A stretch of DNA of 64,000 bases from Ochrovirga pacifica (GTDB taxonomy: Bacteria; Bacteroidota; Bacteroidia; Flavobacteriales; Flavobacteriaceae), in the NCBI RefSeq assembly GCF_000220525.1, contig NZ_AFPK01000026.1:62001-126000 (forward strand). Reading direction: 5' to 3'. Positions 55,839 through 64,000 of this stretch are shown here, in pieces. Positions within the stretch are counted from its first letter, which is position 1. Every line of letters begins with the position of its first letter. The position numbers were made by a program, and so were the translations under genes. Under the pieces are notes generated by a model, which did not search any database, was not told the origin of the DNA, and saw nothing but the letters and a program-made list of their open reading frames with translations.

Positions 55839-58800
55839 CTAGGAATTGTTCATTAAGTTATCTAATCCTTTGTTGGTGTATTGACCAGGAGTGACATTGT
55901 ATTTATCCTTAAACACTTTGCTAAAATGCGATCTACTTTTAAAGCCTGTTGCTATAAACACTTCATTTACGGTCATTTTTTCTCTAACCAAAAACTCTGC
56001 TGCTTTTTGCAATCTATAATCTTTTAGCAACTCAAACGGTGTTTGATTTGTAAGTGCTTTTACTTTTTGATAAAAATGTGTTCTGTTTAGGTACAAGTGT
56101 TTTGCTAGATTGTCCATATCTAAATCTTTATTGTCTAGATTCTCAGACATTAAATCATATAGTTTTTCTATAAAAGCAATGTCTTTTTTGGATTCGCTTT
56201 TTTTCTCTAGCTCTAACGGAAAATCACTTTTAAAACGTTCTCTTAATTGCTTTCTATTTTTTAACAATGATTCAATTGTAGTAATTAGTCTTTTAGAATT
56301 GAATGGTTTTTTAATATAAGCATCGGCTCCTTCTTCTATTCCCTGAATTTGCTCGTCATTAGATACACAAGCTGTTAGTAATACAACGGGAATGTGACTT
56401 GTTTTAATATTGTCTTTGATATTTTTACACAACTCAAACCCATTAACTTCTGGCATCAAAACATCACTTAGTACTAAATCTGGCCAGTTGGTATTCATAG
56501 CCTCCAAACATTCTGCTCCGTTGCTAAATGTGGTTACCTGAAAAAAGTTTGACAAAATTTCGGACACAAAATTTCGCATCTCTACATTGTCTTCAGCATA
56601 AAAAATTCTTGCTTCAGCAAAAGTTGTATCTACCTTAATTTTACTAAAGTCTACTTTTTCGGGCTCAAGAACTGTTTCTTTCTTAGCAAATTCTTTTTCT
56701 AACTCTAAGATTTTTTCTAATTCTTCGGACTCTGCTTCTCCTTGGTGTAAAATGGGTAGAATAATGTGTATGGTTGTTCCTTTGCCTAGCTCACTTTCTG
56801 CATTGATATAACCATAATGCATCTCTACCAACCTTTTAGAAAAAGCCAAACCGATACCAGATCCGCCAATGTATTCTTCGGTCATTTTTTTAGATTGATA
56901 AAATCTTTCAAAAATATGAGGCAAATCTTCACCATCAATTCCTTTTCCTGTATCGGTAAAAGACAACACCAAATTGGTTCCGTTTATTTTGTAATCTATG
57001 CTAATTTCATCATCACTTTGGGTGTATTTAAAAGCATTGCTTAGGATGTTGTTAAAAATCTTTTCTAACTTATCTTTATCTGCATTTACAAGAACGTTTG
57101 TATTTTTATCACCAGAAATCTTTAAGATCTTTCCTTCTTTTTCTGATAAAAATTTAAAGTCGATGACAAGATTCCTTAAAAACAAATCAAAATTAAAGAC
57201 CTCGTAATTCATTTTTAGTTGCTGAGTGTCCGACTTTTGAAAATCGTGCACCTGATCTATTAATTGAGAAATTCTTTTTGCCTGACGTTGTACAATGGTC
57301 AATTTTTCTTGTACATCTATATTTTCTCCCTTTTTTAATTTACTTAATACAAAATCTATGGGGCCTGAAATTAATGTAATAGGCGTTTTTATTTCGTGTG
57401 TAATGTTAGAGAAAAACCTCAATTTAGACTCGTTAACATCTTTTAAATTATCAAATTCAATTTGTTCAATTTCAATTTCGTGATTCAGTTTTTGAATTTT
57501 TAAGAAAATAGAAAACACCATGTATATTATTAAAAAACCAAACAAAACGTATAATGAATAGGAAAAGTTTGATTTCCAAAAAGGTGGTTGAATAGTGATA
57601 GACAATTCTTTAGGCACTGTCCATTGATTTAAGGAGTTGGAAGCTTTTACCTTTAACAAATAATCACCAGGTTGCAAACCATTGAACTCAATAATATTTT
57701 GTCCATCTTTTAGCTTTACCCATTCTTGATGTAAAGGTTCCATTTTGTACTGGATATGATGATTTTTTGAATTGGAGTAGTGCAGTGGTGTTGCTTCTAT
57801 AGAAAATACATTTTCGTTATGTTTTAGTTCTATCTGGTTTAAGTAAGACACATGCTTGTTTAACAACACTCTATTGTTAATGCTGTCTCTGGCTTTTACA
57901 AGTTTGTTAAACAATCTAAATTCTGAAAATTCTAATCTAGGCAAAGGTTCCTTATTTTGAATATTTTTGGTATGGAAATAGCAAAAGGACTCATTTCCTA
58001 CAAAAACAAACATTCCGTTGTCTAACTTTCTAGAGGAATAATAAAAATCCTCAAAAGGCAATCCGTCTTCTTTGGTAAAATTTCTAAAAGTTTTAGAAGC
58101 TATGTCAAACTTATTCAGTCCATTGTTGGTAGAAATCCATAAAGCTCCCTGTTCATCTGCTAACACACTTTTTACCACATTATTAGACAAGCCTTCTTTT
58201 TCTGTATAGGGAACAAATTCTGGAGTTTTATTGCTTTCCTTTACATAACAAATTCCACCACCTTCGGTACCAATCCACATTTGTCCGTTTTTTAATCGAA
58301 GTATAGAAGACACAAAATTGCTAGAAATGGTATTAGGATTGTTTTTCTGAACTAAAAAATTATGAATTGAAGTATTCTGTAACGATTGATTTTGCTTGTT
58401 TTCTATACGAATCAATCCCGCAACTTTATCACCAATCCACATATACTGATATTTAGGATCGGTAAACAAACATTTAAAAGAAGAATATGCTCCTATATTT
58501 TTATAGGTTGTGTTTTGTCTTAAATCTTCTACGCCAATTACAGTACCAGAATTTATATTTATTCTAAAAACACCATCCGTAAAAGCCGCCCAAATATTTC
58601 CATATTGATCTTCTGTGATGTCTTTAAGTCCGCCCAAATATTCCTCTGAAATTTTTATTTTTTCTACGGAATTTCCTTCTTTTTTTAACCTTCCTAAAAA
58701 TCGATTTTCTTCTCCCGTGTAGGTAAACCACAAATCTTCTCTACTATCTTTATATATCAGTGTACTTCTATTTTTCTCTTCTTGCTCTACAGGAAGGTTT

Positions 58801-59963
58801 AATCTATAAAACGAAAGCGTTCTAAAATCAAATACTTGATAACCATCACCTGAAACACCTAACGAAAACACATGGTCTGATAAAATACTAGGATTTAGAA
58901 ACCTTCTTTGTGGTACTTTAACCTCGTGAAAGGGGTTTTCTTGAGTATCTAAAATATGTACCCCTTTATCAAAAGAACCTACCCACGTATACTGTTTGTC
59001 AAAGTCTACTAAAAAACTAGTTCTTAATTTAGGAGTTTGATCAGTGTAGTGGTCGTATTCCTGAAAATTTCCTTGTGCTACTTTTTTTAAGTCTTTAAAT
59101 TTATAAACTCCTTTGTTAAACTCTCCTAACCATAAAGCTCCGTGAACATCTATATTGGATGAAGAAAATCTTAACCCAGAAAGTTGTTTGTCTCTAATAT
59201 TAAAATTGCAATTTCCATTAGAAAACGTGTAGTGAACCAAACGAACTCCCTCGTTATTAGAACCTATTAACAAAGTTTGTTCATCTATTTTTTCAATAAT
59301 AGAACTGTTTATAAATTCTGGATGGTTGTAAACTTTAACTGTTCTTTCTTTTGCATTGTATTGTATCAACTTATAAGTGGTTGCAAACAAATAATGATCT
59401 TGATCCAAAGCCAATCCATCTAAAATAAATTTTCTTTTGGTTGGAAACCCCAATTGTCTTGCATTGAATCTTTTTAGCAATTTAAAGTGTTCGTCCAAAA
59501 TAAGTAGCTCATTATTTTCTGTTGCACAAATAACATCATTGCTTGTTGGATGAATTAGAATATCAATAATACTAGGCTCATCAACAAGGGCTCCATTTCC
59601 TAGAATTTTAATTTTGGTGAATTTTTCATTTTCTAGATTGTGAATAGTCAAGCCATTGTCCGTACCAATTAATAGTTCTCCTCTTTTATTTTGATGAATA
59701 GATCGAACTCTGTTGCTAGACAGCAAATCTTTTTGATATGTATTTTTGTATTGTTTGATGTGAAAACCATCGTATTTATTCAATCCGTCATAAGTACCAA
59801 TCCATACAAAACCTTTGGCATCTTTAAAAATGGAAGTCACCCCATTGTGAGAAAGGCCATTAGAAATATTTAAAATTTTGTAGTTTGTTAACTCCTTTTT
59901 TTGAGCTTGAGTCTGAAAAATCAAAAAAAGAAAACAGAAAAGTAACGAGTAGTTTGTTTTCAA
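55839..59963 (-). CDS. Hybrid two-component sensor-regulator of the PUL (HTCS)
   Basis: 1374 residues: signal peptide (ends FQTQAQ), periplasmic Reg_prop propeller (GFVWIGTYDGLNKYDG, LWISTNNGLNKFD), Y_Y_Y domain (about 695-790), a transmembrane helix (LYVLFGFLIIYMVFSIF), HisKA with His856 in ITHEIKTP, HATPase (GKGIDGEDLPHIFERFYQ), receiver with Asp1167 in LSDVLMPEV, C-terminal AraC HTH (TGFKSRSHFSKVFKDKYNVTPGQY). It should sense an oligosaccharide in the periplasm and activate the adjacent susC operon and perhaps the sulfatase and GH127 genes. Confidence 0.95.
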   Translation of the reverse strand: MKTNYSLLFCFLFLIFQTQAQKKELTNYKILNISNGLSHNGVTSIFKDAKGFVWIGTYDGLNKYDGFHIKQYKNTYQKDLLSSNRVRSIHQNKRGELLIGTDNGLTIHNLENEKFTKIKILGNGALVDEPSIIDILIHPTSNDVICATENNELLILDEHFKLLKRFNARQLGFPTKRKFILDGLALDQDHYLFATTYKLIQYNAKERTVKVYNHPEFINSSIIEKIDEQTLLIGSNNEGVRLVHYTFSNGNCNFNIRDKQLSGLRFSSSNIDVHGALWLGEFNKGVYKFKDLKKVAQGNFQEYDHYTDQTPKLRTSFLVDFDKQYTWVGSFDKGVHILDTQENPFHEVKVPQRRFLNPSILSDHVFSLGVSGDGYQVFDFRTLSFYRLNLPVEQEEKNRSTLIYKDSREDLWFTYTGEENRFLGRLKKEGNSVEKIKISEEYLGGLKDITEDQYGNIWAAFTDGVFRININSGTVIGVEDLRQNTTYKNIGAYSSFKCLFTDPKYQYMWIGDKVAGLIRIENKQNQSLQNTSIHNFLVQKNNPNTISSNFVSSILRLKNGQMWIGTEGGGICYVKESNKTPEFVPYTEKEGLSNNVVKSVLADEQGALWISTNNGLNKFDIASKTFRNFTKEDGLPFEDFYYSSRKLDNGMFVFVGNESFCYFHTKNIQNKEPLPRLEFSEFRLFNKLVKARDSINNRVLLNKHVSYLNQIELKHNENVFSIEATPLHYSNSKNHHIQYKMEPLHQEWVKLKDGQNIIEFNGLQPGDYLLKVKASNSLNQWTVPKELSITIQPPFWKSNFSYSLYVLFGFLIIYMVFSIFLKIQKLNHEIEIEQIEFDNLKDVNESKLRFFSNITHEIKTPITLISGPIDFVLSKLKKGENIDVQEKLTIVQRQAKRISQLIDQVHDFQKSDTQQLKMNYEVFNFDLFLRNLVIDFKFLSEKEGKILKISGDKNTNVLVNADKDKLEKIFNNILSNAFKYTQSDDEISIDYKINGTNLVLSFTDTGKGIDGEDLPHIFERFYQSKKMTEEYIGGSGIGLAFSKRLVEMHYGYINAESELGKGTTIHIILPILHQGEAESEELEKILELEKEFAKKETVLEPEKVDFSKIKVDTTFAEARIFYAEDNVEMRNFVSEILSNFFQVTTFSNGAECLEAMNTNWPDLVLSDVLMPEVNGFELCKNIKDNIKTSHIPVVLLTACVSNDEQIQGIEEGADAYIKKPFNSKRLITTIESLLKNRKQLRERFKSDFPLELEKKSESKKDIAFIEKLYDLMSENLDNKDLDMDNLAKHLYLNRTHFYQKVKALTNQTPFELLKDYRLQKAAEFLVREKMTVNEVFIATGFKSRSHFSKVFKDKYNVTPGQYTNKGLDNLMNNS

Positions 59964-60179
59964 TATGATAAGTTTTACAACAAATATATCACATATCCCT
60001 AAATATAAAGAAGTCTTTGCTTAAGATTCTGTAATAAGTACAAAAAATGTATTCAGAAAGAATAATAATGAACGTCTACACCACTCATCTTGTTAAGCAT
60101 GCTTAAACAACCCAAAATTGTAGTTCTTTTTTTATTTGTACTTTTTTTAATAGAAAGTAGTTACCTATACAGTTATGAA

Positions 60180-60211
60180 AAAAGCCGTTTGATAAAAGTT
60201 CAAACGGCCTT
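60180..60211 (-). terminator. Sulfatase terminator
   Basis: GCCGTTTGA / TCAAACGGC stem followed by six T residues on the minus strand, just after the sulfatase stop. Confidence 0.82.
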
Positions 60212-60217
60212 TGTTTT

Positions 60218-61657
60218 TTAATTTAGAGAAAACGTTTCGTTAAATCTTGGCATGTGGTATTCTTTCCACAATTGTCCTTCTTCTTTGGCATGAAACCAAA
60301 GGGGTTCTGCATTAGTTTTAGACCAGGCTTCGGCTTGTTTTACCATAGCTTTTAACTTGTTAGGAAACTCCGAGCTTCTGTCTTTGCTTTCGCTTATATC
60401 ATCTTTAATGTAAAACAACTTCCATGGTTTGTTGGCTGTTCTTACTACTTTCCATTCGTTTAATCTTGCTCCCACATCACTTAACCCTGTTCTATGTCTA
60501 ACAATGTACAACATTTCGTCTTTGTGAGGATTGGTTCCCTTTTGTAAATGAGGCAAAATATTGGTTCCTGCAAGATTTTTTGCATTTGAAGGTTTGGTTT
60601 TAGCCAAACTGGCAAACGTAGGATACAAGTCTAAGGCAGAAACTGGATTATGAAACTTTTGGCCTGCTTTTATTCTATTGGGCCAATGAAAAAACATAGG
60701 CACTCTATGTCCTCCTTCATAAGCACTTCCTTTGCCTTCGGTTAATGGAAAGTTATTAGCTCCTTTTCCTAATTTACCCCCATTATCACTAAAAAAAACA
60801 AGCAAAGTGTTTTCTAATTGTTGGTTGGCTTTTAGTGCCTCTACCAATTTTCCTACTCCTCTATCAACAGCATACACCATGGCCGCATAGGTTCTTCTTT
60901 TTTCATCTTTGATGCTTTTAAAAACAGCCATATCTTCTTTTTTTGCTTGTAAAGGCACATGAGGTGCGTTATAGGCCAAATACATAAAGAAAGGCTGTTT
61001 TTTTTCGGATGCTTTGTAAACAAAATTTACCGCTTCTCTAGAAAGCCCATCCGTTATGTATTCTTTTTCATCAACCTCTGTTCCATTATGCTCTAAGGGC
61101 TTAATGTAATCTCTTATATTTTTACTACCTCTTTGCTTAAGAAATTCATATTTGGGCTTGTATTGTTCAGGAATATAGTCATGCCCTCCTCCTAAAAATC
61201 CATAGAATTCATCAAAACCTCTTTTATTTGGATGAAAAGGTGTATCTGCTCCTAAGTGCCATTTTCCAAAAGCTCCTGTATAATAGCCAGCTTCTTGCAG
61301 TTCTTTACTAATAAATTTATTGTTTAGTGGTATTCCGTAACCCGTACCTTCAGACTCGCTTGGTATGTTAAATTGAGCTCCCATAGTATGAGCATATTTT
61401 CCCGTCATAATACTGGTTCTACTTGGACCGCAAAAAGGATGTGCTACATACCCAGCAGTCATAATCATTCCATTATCTGCTAACTTATCCAAATTTGGAG
61501 TCTTAATATCTTTAGAACCGTTAAAACCTACATCATTGTATCCTAAATCATCGCACAAAATAATTACAATATTAGGTCTTTTGTCTTTGGAATATGCTGT
61601 AGACAATGCAATAAGCATTAGTAAAACACCTAATTTTCTTAGATTTATTTTTCTCAT
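60218..61657 (-). CDS. S1-family sulfatase, exported
   Basis: 479 residues. N-terminal signal segment, metal-binding ILCDDLGYND (D36, D37), and the formylglycine motif C76-G-P-S-R with TSIMTGKYAH, so it is a Cys-type S1 sulfatase needing an anaerobic-type maturase that is not in the window. Later metal site FSDNGGKLG. The YAHTMGAQFNIP, WHLGADTPFHPNKRGFDEFYGF pattern is that of polysaccharide sulfatases. It probably removes sulfate from a marine galactan; the position cannot be read. Upstream and downstream genes complete the PUL. Confidence 0.93.
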   Translation of the reverse strand: MRKINLRKLGVLLMLIALSTAYSKDKRPNIVIILCDDLGYNDVGFNGSKDIKTPNLDKLADNGMIMTAGYVAHPFCGPSRTSIMTGKYAHTMGAQFNIPSESEGTGYGIPLNNKFISKELQEAGYYTGAFGKWHLGADTPFHPNKRGFDEFYGFLGGGHDYIPEQYKPKYEFLKQRGSKNIRDYIKPLEHNGTEVDEKEYITDGLSREAVNFVYKASEKKQPFFMYLAYNAPHVPLQAKKEDMAVFKSIKDEKRRTYAAMVYAVDRGVGKLVEALKANQQLENTLLVFFSDNGGKLGKGANNFPLTEGKGSAYEGGHRVPMFFHWPNRIKAGQKFHNPVSALDLYPTFASLAKTKPSNAKNLAGTNILPHLQKGTNPHKDEMLYIVRHRTGLSDVGARLNEWKVVRTANKPWKLFYIKDDISESKDRSSEFPNKLKAMVKQAEAWSKTNAEPLWFHAKEEGQLWKEYHMPRFNETFSLN

Positions 61658-61769
61658 TATTTATTTTTTTGGTTTTTATAATCTGATTTTACTTACAACA
61701 CAACAAACATTTTTAATACATGTCTAATTAAAGACAACATGAGTTTTTCTTTATTATCTATAAAACGAA

Positions 61770-61786
61770 TTGCAATATAGTTGCAA
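61770..61786. repeat. Tandem TTGCAA palindromes upstream of the sulfatase
   Basis: TTGCAA-TATAG-TTGCAA, 113 bases upstream of the sulfatase ATG, in the gap after GH127. Possible regulator site; weak evidence. Confidence 0.3.
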
Positions 61787-61891
61787 GAGTGCTGCTACTA
61801 TAATTTAGATTGTGAAAATTAAGACTTCTTTTTAAAATCTTAAGAATATATGTATACTTACAGCAGTACTTCTTTTACAAATTGCTAGTTG

Positions 61892-63907
61892 CTATTTCCA
61901 TAAAACAGGCAACCAAACCGACATTTCAGCTTTTCCTCGGTTAGCCCATGCAAAATAGGGCACCATTTGAACTTTTGTAGTTTCCCACCTAGGTTGCTTT
62001 ACCTCTGTATACATTCCTTGACGAGTATCTTTTCTTAGTTTAAAATTTCCTTGTATTGTAGTAACACCTCCTAAAAATTCTGGCTGATGTACTGCTGTTA
62101 AATTTGCATCTGTAGCATAATAAACATCCAAAACATCGGTGTTTACGGGTAAATCGGGACTTTCTACACAATAAACAACAGGACCTCTTTTTATTGCTAT
62201 TTGATTACGAACTTCTTCTATTAAAGGATTTCCTTCTAAAAGTTTAATTTCCATAGGCATTTGTAAAGTGATTTTATCATTCTTAGACCATTTTTGATGA
62301 AGTGTTACATAACTACCTGCTTTTACTGGTAACGAAACAGCTTTTCCATTGATTTGAATTTGTGAACCTTTTGCCCACTCTGGAACTCTTATTTTGATAT
62401 CGAAAGCCTCCTTTTTTGCTTTTTTTATTATTAAGGTTACCTTTCCATTCCATGGATATCCACTTTGCTGAACCAACTCTAACTTAGAACCGTCTAATAA
62501 TGTTGTTGTTAGCTTGTTTCCTCCGTATAAATTCACTGCAACTCCGTTAGTGGTTAAACTGTATGCCCATCCAGATAGTTTGGCAATAGTTCTTACCAGG
62601 TTCGGCGGACAACAAAAACAAGGAATGTAAGGTCTACGCATATCAAATTCTGTATCGTTACCAGGATCATGTCCTTTATGACTTACCCTAAGCGGGTTGG
62701 CATAAAAATAATCTTTTCCTTCTATGCTAATTCCAGATAAAGCACTATTAAACAAAACCAGCTCCATCACATCAGCATATTTTGCTTCTCCGTGTAAGCC
62801 CAACATACGATAACTAAACATAGAGTTACAGACATTGGCACAAGTTTCATTATATGCGGTTAAATTGGGCATCATATACTCGTTAATAAATCCCTCGTGA
62901 ACCATGTCTACATGAGAAGACACTCCGTGATGGGTTTGACCTACCGCTCCTGTTACATACATCTTTTTATCAACAACATTAGTCCATAGCCTGTCCAAAG
63001 CATCCAACAAAGCTTTTTCTCCAGTCTCTGCATACACATCTGCTGCACCTGCATAAAAATACAAAGCCAACACTGCGTGCCCTTCGGCTGTTTTTGCTTT
63101 TCGGAGTGGCGTTCGTTCCTGTACCATATCCCCTATAAATTTATAACTAGAAACTGCTGTTGGCTTAACTTTAGACTGTCCTCTTAGATTGATAAATAAT
63201 TCTGCTAATTTTAAATATTGTTCATTTTTGGTTGTTCTATATAACTCTACCAACCCCATAATTTGTGTTTGATTAAAGCCAAAACGTTTTAAATCGCCTT
63301 TGGGCTGGGGCATAAATGTTCTGCATAAAAAATCTGCTTGTTTGATGGCAATATCTAAAAAATTAGTTTTTCCCGTTATTCTGTTGTGTATACATGCAGC
63401 TGTAAACAAATGTCCACTATTGTACATTTCATGATACTGTCTGTTTCCAAATCTTTTTAAGTCTGTAATTTGTACTTGTGTTTGCAAGTAACCGTCAGGT
63501 GCTTGTGCTTTGCCTATAATTTGAATGTAATCATCCAGTTCTTTTACTATTTTAGGATCTTTATTATTGGCATAAATATACATCGCAGCCTCCATCCATT
63601 TGTAAAAATCTCCATCATGCCATTTCATTCCTTGATGTTTCCCTTCTTTTAAACCAGCTGCTATTTTAAAATTGTTCAACGCATGACCAATATCCCCAGT
63701 TAACAAATGGCCCATATGTGGTACCATGGTTTCTTGTGCTATTTTAAATTTTTCTGCCCAAAATCCTTGGGTCCATTGACAATCGCCAATATCAATGCTT
63801 TTAAACTTTACGTTTGGACTTTTAGTGTTGTTAATAATTCCTTTTTGCTGAGCAGATAAAGAGCTTACTATTAAGGCAACAGAAACTCTGAAGATCATTT
63901 TTTTCAT
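61892..63907 (-). CDS. GH127-family glycoside hydrolase, exported
   Basis: 671 residues with signal peptide (ends SLSAQ). Active-site residues line up with Bifidobacterium HypBA1: acid Glu338 (HEGF), zinc ligands Glu354 and Cys356 (YNETC), Cys432 and Cys433 (FCCPPN), with Cys432 the likely nucleophile. The founding members are beta-L-arabinofuranosidases, but marine Bacteroidota members include 3,6-anhydro-D-galactosidases acting on carrageenan. Next to a sulfatase, the second is more likely here (inference). The PUL continues past the window edge. Confidence 0.9.
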   Translation of the reverse strand: MKKMIFRVSVALIVSSLSAQQKGIINNTKSPNVKFKSIDIGDCQWTQGFWAEKFKIAQETMVPHMGHLLTGDIGHALNNFKIAAGLKEGKHQGMKWHDGDFYKWMEAAMYIYANNKDPKIVKELDDYIQIIGKAQAPDGYLQTQVQITDLKRFGNRQYHEMYNSGHLFTAACIHNRITGKTNFLDIAIKQADFLCRTFMPQPKGDLKRFGFNQTQIMGLVELYRTTKNEQYLKLAELFINLRGQSKVKPTAVSSYKFIGDMVQERTPLRKAKTAEGHAVLALYFYAGAADVYAETGEKALLDALDRLWTNVVDKKMYVTGAVGQTHHGVSSHVDMVHEGFINEYMMPNLTAYNETCANVCNSMFSYRMLGLHGEAKYADVMELVLFNSALSGISIEGKDYFYANPLRVSHKGHDPGNDTEFDMRRPYIPCFCCPPNLVRTIAKLSGWAYSLTTNGVAVNLYGGNKLTTTLLDGSKLELVQQSGYPWNGKVTLIIKKAKKEAFDIKIRVPEWAKGSQIQINGKAVSLPVKAGSYVTLHQKWSKNDKITLQMPMEIKLLEGNPLIEEVRNQIAIKRGPVVYCVESPDLPVNTDVLDVYYATDANLTAVHQPEFLGGVTTIQGNFKLRKDTRQGMYTEVKQPRWETTKVQMVPYFAWANRGKAEMSVWLPVLWK

Positions 63908-63943
63908 ACCTGTTATATTTTTTAATGGCTTTAGTGTATTGCT

Positions 63944-63958
63944 AACACTTAAAGTGTT
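63944..63958. promoter_or_regulatory. Palindrome upstream of GH127
   Basis: AACACTT-A-AAGTGTT, perfect 7-base arms, 37 bases upstream of the GH127 ATG; a related half TTAGTGT lies at 63931-63937 nearby. Candidate operator. Confidence 0.4.
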
Positions 63959-64000
63959 TTTTAATAGAATTGATGTGTTTTAGCTCTTTAGAAAACTAAA

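Overview
The window looks like chromosomal DNA from a marine member of the Flavobacteriaceae (Bacteroidota). It is AT-rich and lacks strong Shine-Dalgarno sites. Several genes have Bacteroidota-type promoters (TTG near -33, TAnnTTTG near -7). It carries SusC/SusD proteins, hybrid two-component sensors, a cyclophilin-FKBP fusion and small Flavobacteria-specific families. No rRNA, tRNA, CRISPR array or intact insertion sequence was seen. Genus cannot be fixed from the sequence alone.

Left part (1-12.8 kb): the 3' two thirds of fumC, then a thiol-redox group on the minus strand (bshC, a small membrane protein, a Dph6-like ATP pyrophosphatase, a thioredoxin overlapping a small DUF6952-like protein, a 2-Cys peroxiredoxin) with divergent msrA. 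NAD-dependent ligA follows. Next comes a Crp/Fnr-like regulator, with a 16-bp palindrome between it and a two-gene unit (secreted GlcG/HbpS protein, secreted beta-propeller fused to a Dabb domain), and then a FAS1 lipoprotein.

12.8-20.5 kb is the most coherent candidate system: an XRE regulator divergent from nine genes, YbjN-like, PspA/IM30, TPR lipoprotein, DUF4178, Tyr/Ser-rich lipoprotein, double DUF350, membrane-embedded spermidine synthase, very short AdoMet decarboxylase and rhomboid protease. A clear promoter is flanked by two 18-bp motifs in inverted orientation, the likely XRE operators. I read it as a PspA-type envelope stress locus coupled to polyamine chemistry at the membrane.

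20.5-33 kb holds a stand-alone GH117 exo-hydrolase with LacI-type operators; prfC, a three-fold repeated outer-membrane protein and the dual immunophilin; small proteins (DCC family, DUF6787-like); an AraC regulator; an ergothioneine operon (egtB, egtD) followed by a racemase-superfamily protein lacking one catalytic Cys; and an NmrA-like reductase.

33-45.7 kb is a minus-strand locus rarely seen in flavobacteria: hybrid sensor, giant DUF2231/cytochrome/DUF1592-type protein, Tat-exported DUF1552 protein, FucP-like sugar permease and secreted PQQ-type propeller. The first operon gene has two AGGGGGAA boxes 21 bp apart placed as an activator site. 45.8-47.6 kb holds a small membrane protein, a NUDIX CoA pyrophosphatase, a PlsC acyltransferase and a truncated LysR fragment.

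48-64 kb is a polysaccharide utilization locus that runs off the right edge: two lipoproteins, SusD, SusC, a second hybrid sensor, an S1 sulfatase and a GH127 enzyme. Sulfatase plus GH127 here, and GH117 elsewhere, suggest feeding on sulfated red-algal galactans containing 3,6-anhydrogalactose. That substrate assignment is inference.
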